Below are positions 1 to 7,800 of a stretch of 64,000 bases of DNA, one piece after another. Numbering within the stretch: position 1 is the first letter of the stretch; each line of letters begins with the position of its first letter. The notes under the pieces were generated by a model. It was given only the letters and a program-made list of their open reading frames with translations. It was not told the DNA's origin and searched no databases. The DNA is from Frateuria_A sp051900415 (GTDB taxonomy: Bacteria > Pseudomonadota > Gammaproteobacteria > Xanthomonadales > Rhodanobacteraceae), in the NCBI RefSeq assembly GCF_051900415.1, contig NZ_JBHZGL010000013.1, positions 45,911 to 109,910 on the forward strand, given 5' to 3'. Both the position numbers and the translations under genes were made by a program.

Positions 1-89
1 TCACCCGTCTTCGGCGGCCTGGGGAACGCTAGCCGTCCGATATCGCCGCGCTGGCATGTGCCGGCATGCCCCATGGCACGGACCGCAAC

Positions 90-2201
90 TCACGCGCCGG
101 CGGGCGAGCAAAGCTCCCCTTGCATCGGGCCTGCCTGTGCCGCAACCAGGCAGCGCTGCTCGAACTCGGCAGCGGGCATGGGGCGAGCCAGCAGGTAGCC
201 CTGTACCTGGTCGCAACCCATGGCGCGCAGCGCCGTGGCCTGCGCCTGGGTCTCCACGCCTTCGGCCACCACTTCCATGCCCAGAGTGTGCGCAAGCTCG
301 ATGATCGCGGCGATGATCGCGCGCGGCTCGTGCCCGCCCTGGTCCAGCGCCTGTACGAAGAACTGGTCGATCTTGAGCTGGCGCACCTGGAACTTCTGCA
401 GGTAGGCGAGGCTGGAATAGCCGGTACCGAAGTCGTCGATGGCGAACTCGAAGCCGTGGGCGCGGAAATCCTGGAGGATCGCGGTGGTGCGCTCGGCGTC
501 GCGCATGGCCATGCTTTCGGTCACCTCGAACATGATCTGCGAGGTTTCCAGACCCGCCGCGCCGACGATACCGGCCGCGGTCTGTACCAGTCCGGGTTGC
601 TGGATCTGCATGGGCGAGAGGTTGATCGCGATGCGCACCGGCGCGAGGCCGCGATCATGCCAGTCACGCAATTGGCGGCAGGCTTCGCGGATCACCCATT
701 CGCCGAGCCGCGCGATCTGCCCGCTGCGCTCGGCCACGCCGATGAATTCCAGTGGCGAGACCGCGCCCAGCTCGGGGTGGCACCAGCGCAGCAGCGCCTC
801 GGCGCCGACCAGGGCGCCGGTGTCGCCGCGGTGCTTGGGCTGGAAGTGCAGCGACAGGCTGCCGTCCTCCACCGCGGTCTGCAGGCCGCGCTGGATCGCC
901 AGCATGCGCATCGCGCGGTCGCGCATGGATGGGTCGTAGCAACGGTAGCCGTTGCGGCCGCCATCCTTGGCCTCGTACATCGCTGCGTCGGCGTGGGCGA
1001 CCAGCTCCTCCACGCTCTCGCCGTCGCGAGGGTAATAGGCCACGCCGATGCTGGGGGTGACCCGCAGCGCCGTATCGCGCACGTCGAAACTGTCCTGCAT
1101 CAGCCCGATCAATTGCTGCGCGATGCGCAACGCCGATTCCGGGCTGCGCATGTGTTCGAGCACCGCGACGAATTCGTCCCCGCCCATGCGCGCCAGGCTG
1201 TTGATGTGAAGCGCGCCGGCCAGTCGCCCGGACACGGCACGCAGCAGATCGTCGCCGAAGCTGTGGCCGAGCGTGTCGTTGATGGTCTTGAAGCCGTCCA
1301 GATCGATGTAAAGCACGGCCAGGTGACCATGTCCCGCGCGGGCGCGCGCCAGCGCCCGCTCCATGCGTTCGGCCAGCAGGTGGCGGTTGGGCAATCCGGT
1401 CAAGGGGTCGTGCGTGGCCAGATGGCGCAAGCGGTTGTTGAGGTGGTCGAGCGAACCGGAAAGCCGTTGCGCGCGCACGTACAACCTCGCCACGAGCTCG
1501 GACAAGGCCAGCGCCGAACCCATCGCCAGCACGGCCACCATGCTCACCACGCTGCCGAGCCATATGGCCCCGGGTGAGGCTTCCAGCGCGGACACCGGCC
1601 GGTCGCCGTAGGAAAGCCGGGTAGTGAAGTCCATCAACACCACGATCAACAGCCCCATCAGGGCCGACAAGTACGCCCGACGGGCATACAGCGCGCGCAT
1701 TGGCCGCGGGCGGAACGCATGCATCAGGCGCAGGCCGGCGGCCACCCCGAACGTGCACAGCAGCACCCAGTAGAGCCATACCCGCGGCTGGTAGCTGATG
1801 CCGCCGGCGATATGCAGCGCGCCCTCGCTGAACATGTGGATGAGGGCTACGCCCACACCCAGCATCAGCGAGCCGCCCAGCCAGCGCACCCGCCCCATGA
1901 CCTGGCAATCGGCCACCCATAACAGGCCCGCGCCGACCGCCAGTGCGGCGATTCCCGACGCCGTGCTCAGCACCGGATCGAACGTGCCCACCGCCTGCGG
2001 GAGGCGCGCAAGCATGCCCACGAAATGCACTGACCACAGGCCGAGCCCGACCATCCAGGCGCCGACGGCGTACCAGATCACGCGGTGCGCGGCTGCGCGC
2101 GAGGCGGCGATGCGCCCTGTCGCATCGATCGCCTGATAGGCGATCAGGCAGCCAATGAGCAGCGAGAGCAGCTCCAGACTGAGGCGATAGCTACCGACCA
2201 T
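90..2201 (-). CDS. MHYT-GGDEF-EAL c-di-GMP signalling protein
   Basis: 703 aa. The first ~240 residues form an integral-membrane sensor of the MHYT type with about seven hydrophobic segments. Its signatures are degenerate (VHFV at ~58, IHMF at ~121, MDFT at ~190). A GGDEF domain follows, with an intact GGDEF at 340-344 and LTGLPNR at 267-273, then an EAL domain with EALLRW from 468, EVTES at 559 and DDFGTGYSS at 589-597. Both the synthase and phosphodiesterase signatures are intact. No RxxD inhibitory site is seen before GGDEF. The protein probably makes or degrades c-di-GMP at the inner membrane in response to a small ligand; the net activity cannot be read from sequence. The start has GGGGA five bases upstream. 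Positions 1-89 hold nothing recognisable. Confidence 0.93.
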   Translation of the reverse strand: MVGSYRLSLELLSLLIGCLIAYQAIDATGRIAASRAAAHRVIWYAVGAWMVGLGLWSVHFVGMLARLPQAVGTFDPVLSTASGIAALAVGAGLLWVADCQVMGRVRWLGGSLMLGVGVALIHMFSEGALHIAGGISYQPRVWLYWVLLCTFGVAAGLRLMHAFRPRPMRALYARRAYLSALMGLLIVVLMDFTTRLSYGDRPVSALEASPGAIWLGSVVSMVAVLAMGSALALSELVARLYVRAQRLSGSLDHLNNRLRHLATHDPLTGLPNRHLLAERMERALARARAGHGHLAVLYIDLDGFKTINDTLGHSFGDDLLRAVSGRLAGALHINSLARMGGDEFVAVLEHMRSPESALRIAQQLIGLMQDSFDVRDTALRVTPSIGVAYYPRDGESVEELVAHADAAMYEAKDGGRNGYRCYDPSMRDRAMRMLAIQRGLQTAVEDGSLSLHFQPKHRGDTGALVGAEALLRWCHPELGAVSPLEFIGVAERSGQIARLGEWVIREACRQLRDWHDRGLAPVRIAINLSPMQIQQPGLVQTAAGIVGAAGLETSQIMFEVTESMAMRDAERTTAILQDFRAHGFEFAIDDFGTGYSSLAYLQKFQVRQLKIDQFFVQALDQGGHEPRAIIAAIIELAHTLGMEVVAEGVETQAQATALRAMGCDQVQGYLLARPMPAAEFEQRCLVAAQAGPMQGELCSPAGA

Positions 2202-2264
2202 GGCGTCCCCGAAGCCGACAAGCCGGCATTTCTCCGTGCTATAGCGGCCACCGCGCCTGTTCCT

Positions 2265-2465
2265 TTAACTCTGCCGCGGCGCCAGGGGACCACGGAAAGG
2301 CTTGCCATCGTCAGCCACCCACGTCACCGACCAGCTGTCGATCACGAACGGCTTGGTCAGCACCTGCATCCCCGGCTCGATCCGGCCGCTGCGCATCGCT
2401 GCGTTTGCTCCCCGCGTGATCGCCTGCACGCGGCCGGCCCGTGACCGGCACGCGATGCCGATCAC
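2265..2465 (-). pseudogene. Remnant of a receiver (REC) domain C-terminus
   Basis: This frame, read from a GTG, contains RSGRIEPGMQVLTKPFVID. That matches the last beta-strand/helix of receiver domains in hybrid histidine kinases, where the Lys-Pro of TKPF is conserved. The preceding ~100 residues with the phospho-acceptor Asp are absent, and after ~45 residues the frame drifts into unrelated sequence. I read it as a decayed gene end beside the c-di-GMP gene. It could instead be a short functional ORF by chance, but no ribosome-binding site is evident. Confidence 0.45.
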
Positions 2466-2786
2466 TGCTCGCGTGCACCCTCGCGAGGTTCGGGGCGCGG
2501 GCCGAGAGGGCTAGCGAACATGGGAGGCACGCCGCCGGGCACGGCCGGCTCCCTCGCCGAGGCTGGCGCGGGACGTTGCGCTCCGGAGTGGCTGCTGCCG
2601 CTGGCGGTCGGGCGGATGGCGGGCAAGGACTCGTCGATAGGCATGGCGGTGGGTTCCGCGTTTCAAGTCAGGCCACCATGCCTGGGTAGCAGTAGAGCGG
2701 GCGTGTGTGTGGCGAGCGTCACGCGGGCCGGCCTGGCCCCTGCTTTCACGCCAGCGAGCGAAGCGCGCCGCCGCCTGACCGCCTGC
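2466..2786. other. Gene-poor stretch
   Basis: No convincing gene lies here. A 60-codon frame on the minus strand (2462-2644) is Pro/Ser/Ala-rich, lacks a good ribosome-binding site and looks fortuitous. If the receiver remnant at 2265-2465 was once part of a larger kinase gene, this may be its decayed upstream sequence. Confidence 0.4.
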
Positions 2787-3206
2787 TCAGGCGCGGCCGC
2801 CGCGGGTCGGCGCGCCCGGCGGCGGATCAAGCCCACCGTCACCCTTCCCGCCAACGCCATGGCCCTTGGTCGAGCCGACGCCGCTTTCCCGATGCTTGCG
2901 CTCTTCAATCTGCTGCTGCAGATCCAGGCCCGTGCCGCCGGTCTGGTAGGTGGGGCCATTTTCGGGCACCGGCAGGATCGCCTCCGGATCGACCGGCTCG
3001 CCCATCGCCTTCTGCCCGTGCGGATCGCCGAAACCGTGGTGCGGGCGCATCTGGCCATTGCCACTTTCCCCACCGGTGCCGCCCGCCGGCTCGATGGATT
3101 CACGGGTTTCGCCTTCGGCCTGAACCTGGCTCTGCTCGGCCCGCTTGCCGATGGCGTCCTGCAGGTTCGCGTTGGTTCGACCGCGCGGGTCGTCGATGCT
3201 GCCCAT
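2787..3206 (-). CDS. Small hydrophilic hypothetical protein, Gly-rich
   Basis: 139 aa. It starts at an ATG preceded by GGGAGAA six bases upstream, which supports it as a real gene. It is strongly hydrophilic and low-complexity: the N-terminus is Asp/Arg/Gln-rich (NLQDAIGKRAEQSQVQ), the middle carries many Gly, His and Glu, and the C-terminus is Gly/Pro/Arg. No membrane segment or signal peptide is present, and it is probably intrinsically disordered. I recognise no family. Such proteins in this group are often stress-related, but nothing here proves that. It is transcribed away from the divergent cupin gene at 3351. Confidence 0.6.
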   Translation of the reverse strand: MGSIDDPRGRTNANLQDAIGKRAEQSQVQAEGETRESIEPAGGTGGESGNGQMRPHHGFGDPHGQKAMGEPVDPEAILPVPENGPTYQTGGTGLDLQQQIEERKHRESGVGSTKGHGVGGKGDGGLDPPPGAPTRGGRA

Positions 3207-3350
3207 GGGGTTCTCCCGTTCCGGTTGCTGGGTTTGATGGTGCCCGAGCGAAGGTCAGCAGGGCGTGCAGCGACAATGGCCGGAGCGTTAGTCGATTCGT
3301 GCACATGCGCCACGGCAAGCTCGCGCGACGCCATGCACAGGCCAACAACC

Positions 3351-3860
3351 ATGCAGACCGAAGCCTTCCGGCTCGCGCCCCACGACTGGGTCCCCAACCA
3401 CCCGCGCCTGCCCGTGCTGCTCTACCACGAGGCGATCGACGACCTCGGGGACGATGCCGCATCGACTTTCGAGACGCGCTTCGACGACAACGGATGGCCG
3501 CCGCAGTGGCGCGCAGGCATCTACGACTTCCACCACTACCACTCGACCGCGCATGAAGTGCTCGGCGTGGCCAAGGGCACGGCGCAACTGGTGCTTGGCG
3601 GCCCGGGAGGTCGCGAGGTCAGGGTCGGCGCGGGCGACGTGGTGCTGCTGCCCGCCGGCACCGGACACTGCAGCATCGGGGCGAGCGATGACTTGCTGGT
3701 CGTCGGTGCCTATCCGCCCGGGCAGAAGTGGGACGTCTGCCGTGTCGCGCCCACGCAGGAGATGGTCGATCGCATCGCGCAACTGCCCTTCCCCGCGTGC
3801 GACCCGGTCAGCGGCGAACACGGCCCGATGCTCGCGTGCTGGAACCTGTCCTCCTCCTAG
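3351..3860 (+). CDS. Cupin-domain protein (YjlB-like)
   Basis: 169 aa, one domain. Residues ~60-115 form a cupin barrel: HHYHSTAHEVLGVAKG is cupin motif 1 with metal-type histidines and a Glu, and GDVVLLPAGTGH is motif 2. The whole protein resembles the YjlB-type cupins, which are small, cytoplasmic and of unknown substrate. A longer open frame runs upstream to 2520, but similarity begins at the ATG used here. No neighbour indicates a pathway; NnrD follows convergently 16 bases beyond the stop. Confidence 0.8.
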   Translation: MQTEAFRLAPHDWVPNHPRLPVLLYHEAIDDLGDDAASTFETRFDDNGWPPQWRAGIYDFHHYHSTAHEVLGVAKGTAQLVLGGPGGREVRVGAGDVVLLPAGTGHCSIGASDDLLVVGAYPPGQKWDVCRVAPTQEMVDRIAQLPFPACDPVSGEHGPMLACWNLSSS

Positions 3861-3876
3861 CCGCTGCTCGTGGCGC

Positions 3877-4758
3877 CTACGATGATCGGGACCGGAGGTG
3901 ATCGAGGATGCGCGGCACGGGCCCGGGAATCTCCCGCGCCAGGAAGCCGAGCGACCCGACCGAGGATTCCAGCGCGCGCCCGGCCTCGGCATGCACGAAC
4001 ACGCCCCACAGCGCAGCCTGCACCGGGTCGCCACAGCGCGCGGCCAACCCCGCGATCACGCCGGCCAGCACGTCGCCCGAACCGGACGTGCCCAGCCCAT
4101 GGCAACCGCCATGGTGGATCCACAGCCGACCGTCCGGTGCGGCGACGTAGGTGGTGGCGCCCTTGAGCACGAGCACGCTGCGCGTGCGCCGCGCGAAGCT
4201 GCGCGCCAGAGCCTGCGGTTCCTGCTGGACCTGCGCTTTTTCCTGCCCGGACAGTTTGGCCATCTCGCCCGCGTGCGGGGTCAGCACCCAGGGCTTGCCA
4301 GGCGGCGCGCGCAGCTCGGGCGAGAGCGCACCGGCGTCGATCACCAGCGTGCCCGCGGCACGGCGCAACACCCGCTGCACCAGCGTGGCGGTCGCCCGCG
4401 AGGGACTCATCCCGGAGCCGACCAACGCCGCATCGCAGCCGTCGAGGGCCTGATCCAGGGCCGCGCTGCCGCGCACGAGCTCGCCCTGCGCGTCGACCGG
4501 CAGACCAAGCACCAGCGCCTCGGGCATCGCTACCGCGAACGGCAGCGCCACGTCCTCGGCGGTGGCTACCTGCAGCTTGCCGGCACCGGCGCGCAGGGCC
4601 CCGGTACCGGCAAGCAAGGCCGCGCCGGGCACGCGGCGGGAGCCGCCGATGACCAGCACCCTTCCGCGCTGTTCCTTGCCACCGTCCGGATCGGGCAACG
4701 GCATGCCGCGCAGGAGCCGCGCGGTGAGGCGCTGCGGCTTGGCCTCCGCCGGGCTCAC
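3877..4758 (-). CDS. nnrD: ADP-dependent NAD(P)H-hydrate dehydratase
   Basis: 293 aa. This is the carbohydrate-kinase-like C-terminal half of the YjeF family. It dehydrates damaged NAD(P)H hydrates back to NAD(P)H using ADP. The N-terminal GGSRRVPGAALLAGTGALRA is the nucleotide-binding start, and GTSGSGDVLAGVIAGL is the ATP/ADP anion hole with the catalytic Asp. E. coli carries the epimerase and dehydratase as one protein; here the dehydratase stands alone. The GTG start overlaps the stop of the upstream phosphatase gene as GTGA, so the two are probably translationally coupled. The longer upstream frame runs inside that gene and was rejected. Confidence 0.9.
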   Translation of the reverse strand: MSPAEAKPQRLTARLLRGMPLPDPDGGKEQRGRVLVIGGSRRVPGAALLAGTGALRAGAGKLQVATAEDVALPFAVAMPEALVLGLPVDAQGELVRGSAALDQALDGCDAALVGSGMSPSRATATLVQRVLRRAAGTLVIDAGALSPELRAPPGKPWVLTPHAGEMAKLSGQEKAQVQQEPQALARSFARRTRSVLVLKGATTYVAAPDGRLWIHHGGCHGLGTSGSGDVLAGVIAGLAARCGDPVQAALWGVFVHAEAGRALESSVGSLGFLAREIPGPVPRILDHLRSRSS

Positions 4759-5522
4759 CGCGCGCCCTTGGGCCGGTCCGATTCGATCGTCACCGGCGAG
4801 CCGGCTTCCACCAAAGGCGCCACATTGGTGCGCTGGAGCAGCAGGCCGCAGCCGTCGGGCGCCTCCAGGTACTCGGTGATGCCGCAGTTGGGCACGTCGC
4901 CGTTGCGGTCGATCGCCAGGATGGTGCTCTCGTCCATCCGCTCCAGCAGATAGCGGAAGCAGTTCACGATGACCTGATGGGCGACGATCATCACCCGTTC
5001 GCCCGCGTGGTTGCGCTGCAGGTCGCCGAGCATGCTGCGCAGGCGCAGCACCACGTCGCACCAGCTCTCCCCGCCGGGCGGGCGGAAGTAGAACTTGCCG
5101 ACCAACTGGCGTTGCTCGGCCAGCTCCGGGAACTTGGCGCGGATGCCGGCGCGCGTGTAGCGGTCGAGCACGCCGAATTCCTTCTCGCGCAGACGCTCGT
5201 CGACCACCACGTCCTCACCCACATGCCCCAGCGCGGCGGCGACCGCGACCGCGGTCTCTCTGGCGCGCTTGTACGGCGAGGCCATGAAGGTGGTGGGCCG
5301 GTCATCCTCCGGCAATGCCCGCACCCAGGCGCCCAGGGCCTGCGATTGCTCCAGGCCGAGCGGCGACAGCGGCACGTCGGCATCGCGATGCTTGAGGTCG
5401 ATCAGCGGCGCGCCCGACGCCTCCGCATGGTCGCGCGCGACGTTTCCTGCGCTCTCGCCGTGGCGGATGATCCACAGCCGCTGTGGCCAGCCCACGTTGC
5501 CCTGTATGACCGCTGCTCCCAC
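4755..5522 (-). CDS. Histidine phosphatase (phosphoglycerate-mutase-like)
   Basis: 255 aa. RHGESAGN at ~20 holds the phospho-accepting His and Arg of the histidine phosphatase superfamily. SPYKRARETA supplies the second Arg, and AHQVIVNCFRYLL carries the C-terminal catalytic His. The substrate is unknown; the family covers phosphoglycerate mutases, sugar phosphatases and broad phosphatases. The start is a GTG preceded by GGGAGAG. The gene runs directly into nnrD with a four-base overlap. Confidence 0.88.
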   Translation of the reverse strand: MGAAVIQGNVGWPQRLWIIRHGESAGNVARDHAEASGAPLIDLKHRDADVPLSPLGLEQSQALGAWVRALPEDDRPTTFMASPYKRARETAVAVAAALGHVGEDVVVDERLREKEFGVLDRYTRAGIRAKFPELAEQRQLVGKFYFRPPGGESWCDVVLRLRSMLGDLQRNHAGERVMIVAHQVIVNCFRYLLERMDESTILAIDRNGDVPNCGITEYLEAPDGCGLLLQRTNVAPLVEAGSPVTIESDRPKGAR

Positions 5523-5762
5523 GCCACTCTCCCGCTCTGCAACAGGGCGAGCTTTGGCACGCCGCGCGTGAATGGCCGGTCGACCGGCGGCAGGCAGGCG
5601 CCGCCCCTGTCCCGACCGTCTCGCGCCTGAGCTTTTTCCTAGCGTCCGTTAGACGATGGCCTCACGGTCGTCCGGCCAACATCACCTCACGGGCGGCGAC
5701 CGCGTTGGCGCCCGTGCCGCATGTCCGCCCACCGCGCCTGACCGTCGAACGAGACCCACGCC

Positions 5763-5990
5763 ATGCGAAATCCCCTGCAACTGCGCTGCAACCAGTTGGA
5801 GCGCTCGATGCGCGCCCTGCACGACGAGTGCGACCGCCTGATGCGCGAGAACGCCATGCTGCGCGAGCGGATGCAGGGCGCCGGCCAGTCGGTGCAGCGG
5901 CTGGACGACGAGCTGGCGCGCATCGCTTCGGGGCCTGAGGCGGAACAGGAGCGATTCGTGATCCGCGCTTCGTCGATGCGGATGTACTGA
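5763..5990 (+). CDS. Small coiled-coil hypothetical protein
   Basis: 75 aa. Residues ~8-55 show a continuous heptad pattern rich in Leu, Arg and Glu (QLERSMRALHDECDRLMREN), as in a two-stranded coiled coil. It has no membrane segment and no family I recognise. The ribosome-binding site is weak (GAGAC about 8 bases upstream). It stands alone in a ~470-base interval between the phosphatase start and hipA, so function cannot be inferred. A chance frame is possible, but the heptad order and codon use favour a real gene. Confidence 0.5.
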   Translation: MRNPLQLRCNQLERSMRALHDECDRLMRENAMLRERMQGAGQSVQRLDDELARIASGPEAEQERFVIRASSMRMY

Positions 5991-5999
5991 CCCCTCCTC

Positions 6000-7334
6000 T
6001 TACACGCGCTGATCCGGTTCGCTCGCTAGCCGTCGAGCCGCCTGCCGGATGCCCTGTGCAACCACTTCGAACAGAGGCGCTGGAAAGCCCTCGGGTAGCC
6101 GCAGCGCTACGCGCTCGAGGGCACCGAGCACCTCGTCGGGCAGGCTCTCCAGCCATGCAAGGTCGGTAAAGCCGCCCAATTGCTTGCCCATCGCAACCCA
6201 GTGCCAGCGGTGGATGTCGTGAAGCACGTAATGGCGGTTGCGGCTCTCGACTGCCATCGCAAGCCTGGCTTTGCGGGGGTCCAGCTGATTGGCTCCCCGC
6301 CCCATCAACGGGTAGATCGACAGGATGTCGTACAACGGCGCGAGCCGATAAGCGCCGCCAGGAAGCAGCCGCAGGCTGAAGTTCTTGGCATGGCCGTCGG
6401 TGGCGGCGAGCAGCCAGAACAGCACCTGTGCCTTGAAGAAAGTCGCACGATCTTCCAGAGCAGTTGCCGAGCCACGCAGCAGTTCCATGATGCGGCGAAT
6501 TCCAGGACCGCCGTCAGCCTCATATTTATGCGAAGGAGGCAGGCCGAAGGCCTGGCAGCCATCCTCCTGGGGAATGCGTTGCCACCATGTGCCGTCGCGC
6601 GACAGGACCCGGTCGAAACGCTCGACGATCAGCGCTTTTTGATCCTCGAAGCGGCCGATTTCGACCTTGGCCACCGGCAGCCCGCACTCGCGGACGATCT
6701 CCATGCACAGCCATTCCAGCTCGACCGAGGCGCTGAGGTCCGCACGAAAGTTTCCGACCAGTCCGAGCGGCAACTTGAAGATGTGCGTGCTGGGGGTGGC
6801 GCCCTGCGGGACACACCAGCGACCGCGGTGCTTGAGCAGTGCGGTTTTTTCTTGGGCGCCGGCGATGGAAAGGCGGAATGCATCGGCCTCCCTCGCGCCC
6901 AGCGGGCCGCCGGTGGTCGCATCGCGCAGGAGCTGGGCGACCCCTGTCTCGTCGAGCGCGAACGCGTCGATGCGGCGTGGATCGCGCGGCTCCTCACCGG
7001 CCGACACCAATTGGACGGCACCGGCACAGTCACGCCCGATCGCTGCCAGCAGGTCGAATGCCGAGCCGGAAGCCACCCGGTAGCGGTCGCGCAGGCGCCT
7101 GAGAATGCGTTCGTTGTCGGGAATCAGGTTCTCGAAGTAGGCGGCCACCCTTGGCGAGCGCAGCGGCACGCCACCCTGCGTGAATGGCAGCGACAGCGAC
7201 AGCGGGCGCCCCTCGGGCGCGCCCATCCATGCCGGGTCGTAGACGAATTGGTCAGCGCCACTGCGCGTGCGCTCCCAGCGGCCTACGTGAAAGCCGTTCA
7301 TCCAGGCGTCCAGCGCAATGATCCGCGAGGCCAC
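6000..7334 (-). CDS. hipA: HipA-type Ser/Thr kinase toxin
   Basis: 444 aa, the usual HipA length. The N-terminal ~100 residues are the couple_hipA domain and the rest is the kinase fold. LSIAGAQEKTALL at 155-167 carries the autophosphorylated serine (S156) and the nucleotide loop. D313 in ATDGHAKNFS is the catalytic base, and D336 in PLYDILS binds metal. Family members phosphorylate aminoacyl-tRNA synthetases, usually GltX, and cause growth arrest or persistence. All key residues are intact, so it should be active. It starts with GTG three bases after the hipB stop, the standard antitoxin-first order. Confidence 0.93.
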   Translation of the reverse strand: MASRIIALDAWMNGFHVGRWERTRSGADQFVYDPAWMGAPEGRPLSLSLPFTQGGVPLRSPRVAAYFENLIPDNERILRRLRDRYRVASGSAFDLLAAIGRDCAGAVQLVSAGEEPRDPRRIDAFALDETGVAQLLRDATTGGPLGAREADAFRLSIAGAQEKTALLKHRGRWCVPQGATPSTHIFKLPLGLVGNFRADLSASVELEWLCMEIVRECGLPVAKVEIGRFEDQKALIVERFDRVLSRDGTWWQRIPQEDGCQAFGLPPSHKYEADGGPGIRRIMELLRGSATALEDRATFFKAQVLFWLLAATDGHAKNFSLRLLPGGAYRLAPLYDILSIYPLMGRGANQLDPRKARLAMAVESRNRHYVLHDIHRWHWVAMGKQLGGFTDLAWLESLPDEVLGALERVALRLPEGFPAPLFEVVAQGIRQAARRLASEPDQRV

Positions 7335-7337
7335 GTC

Positions 7338-7595
7338 CTACCACTCCGGCCGCGACTCGGTGGCACCACCCGCGCGCGGGCGATCCCTCGGCTGCAAGGC
7401 CAGGTCCAGGCCTAGCAGCAGGCACAGCCGGTGGATGCGGTCGAAGGAAGCACGGCCCGCGTTGGCCTCCAACCGGGAAACCGCCTGCACGGTCACGCCG
7501 AGCTGGCGCGCGACGTCGGCCTGGGTAAGGCCACGTTGCATACGCACGGCGCGGAGCTTTGGGCCAAGCTGGTCGGGGACCCGGATGATATCCAT
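7338..7595 (-). CDS. hipB: HipB-type HTH antitoxin
   Basis: 85 aa. An XRE-type helix-turn-helix covers residues ~10-65: LRAVRMQRGLTQADVARQLG followed by QAVSRLEANAG. The C-terminus is a short Pro/Arg-rich tail. It should neutralise HipA and repress the operon by binding the ATCAAC sites just upstream. Its stop is three bases before hipA, so the pair is cotranscribed. Confidence 0.9.
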   Translation of the reverse strand: MDIIRVPDQLGPKLRAVRMQRGLTQADVARQLGVTVQAVSRLEANAGRASFDRIHRLCLLLGLDLALQPRDRPRAGGATESRPEW

Positions 7596-7601
7596 CGGAA
7601 G

Positions 7602-7661
7602 ATCAACCTTCGTGTTGATATGGCAACAATCAACATAGAGCTTGAACTATGAGGAATCAAC
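7602..7661. promoter_or_regulatory. hipBA operator/promoter region
   Basis: A perfect inverted repeat, ATCAAC-cttcgt-GTTGAT (7602-7619), lies 6 bases upstream of hipB. Two further direct ATCAAC half-sites are at 7629-7634 and 7656-7661, each followed by AC or AT. The stretch is AT-rich against a high-GC background. Spaced inverted repeats before hipB are the classic HipB operators. The binding assignment is inference. Confidence 0.7.
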
Positions 7662-7746
7662 ACACCAGTTTAAAAAGACCGGCGCCCCCCCCCTACCGCC
7701 AAGGCGTTAGCCGCTGTCGGGCTACCGGGACGATCTGCGCAAAAAG

Positions 7747-7770
7747 AAAAGCCCGCCGAGGCGGGCTTTT
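7747..7770. terminator. Rho-independent terminator after purA
   Basis: Arms AAAAGCCCGC and GCGGGCTTTT enclose a 4-base loop. The flanking A and T runs allow it to work in both directions. It lies about 30 bases after the purA stop. Confidence 0.85.
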
Positions 7771-7800
7771 CTTGTCGGACGGGGGCCAGCAGGCGGCCGC

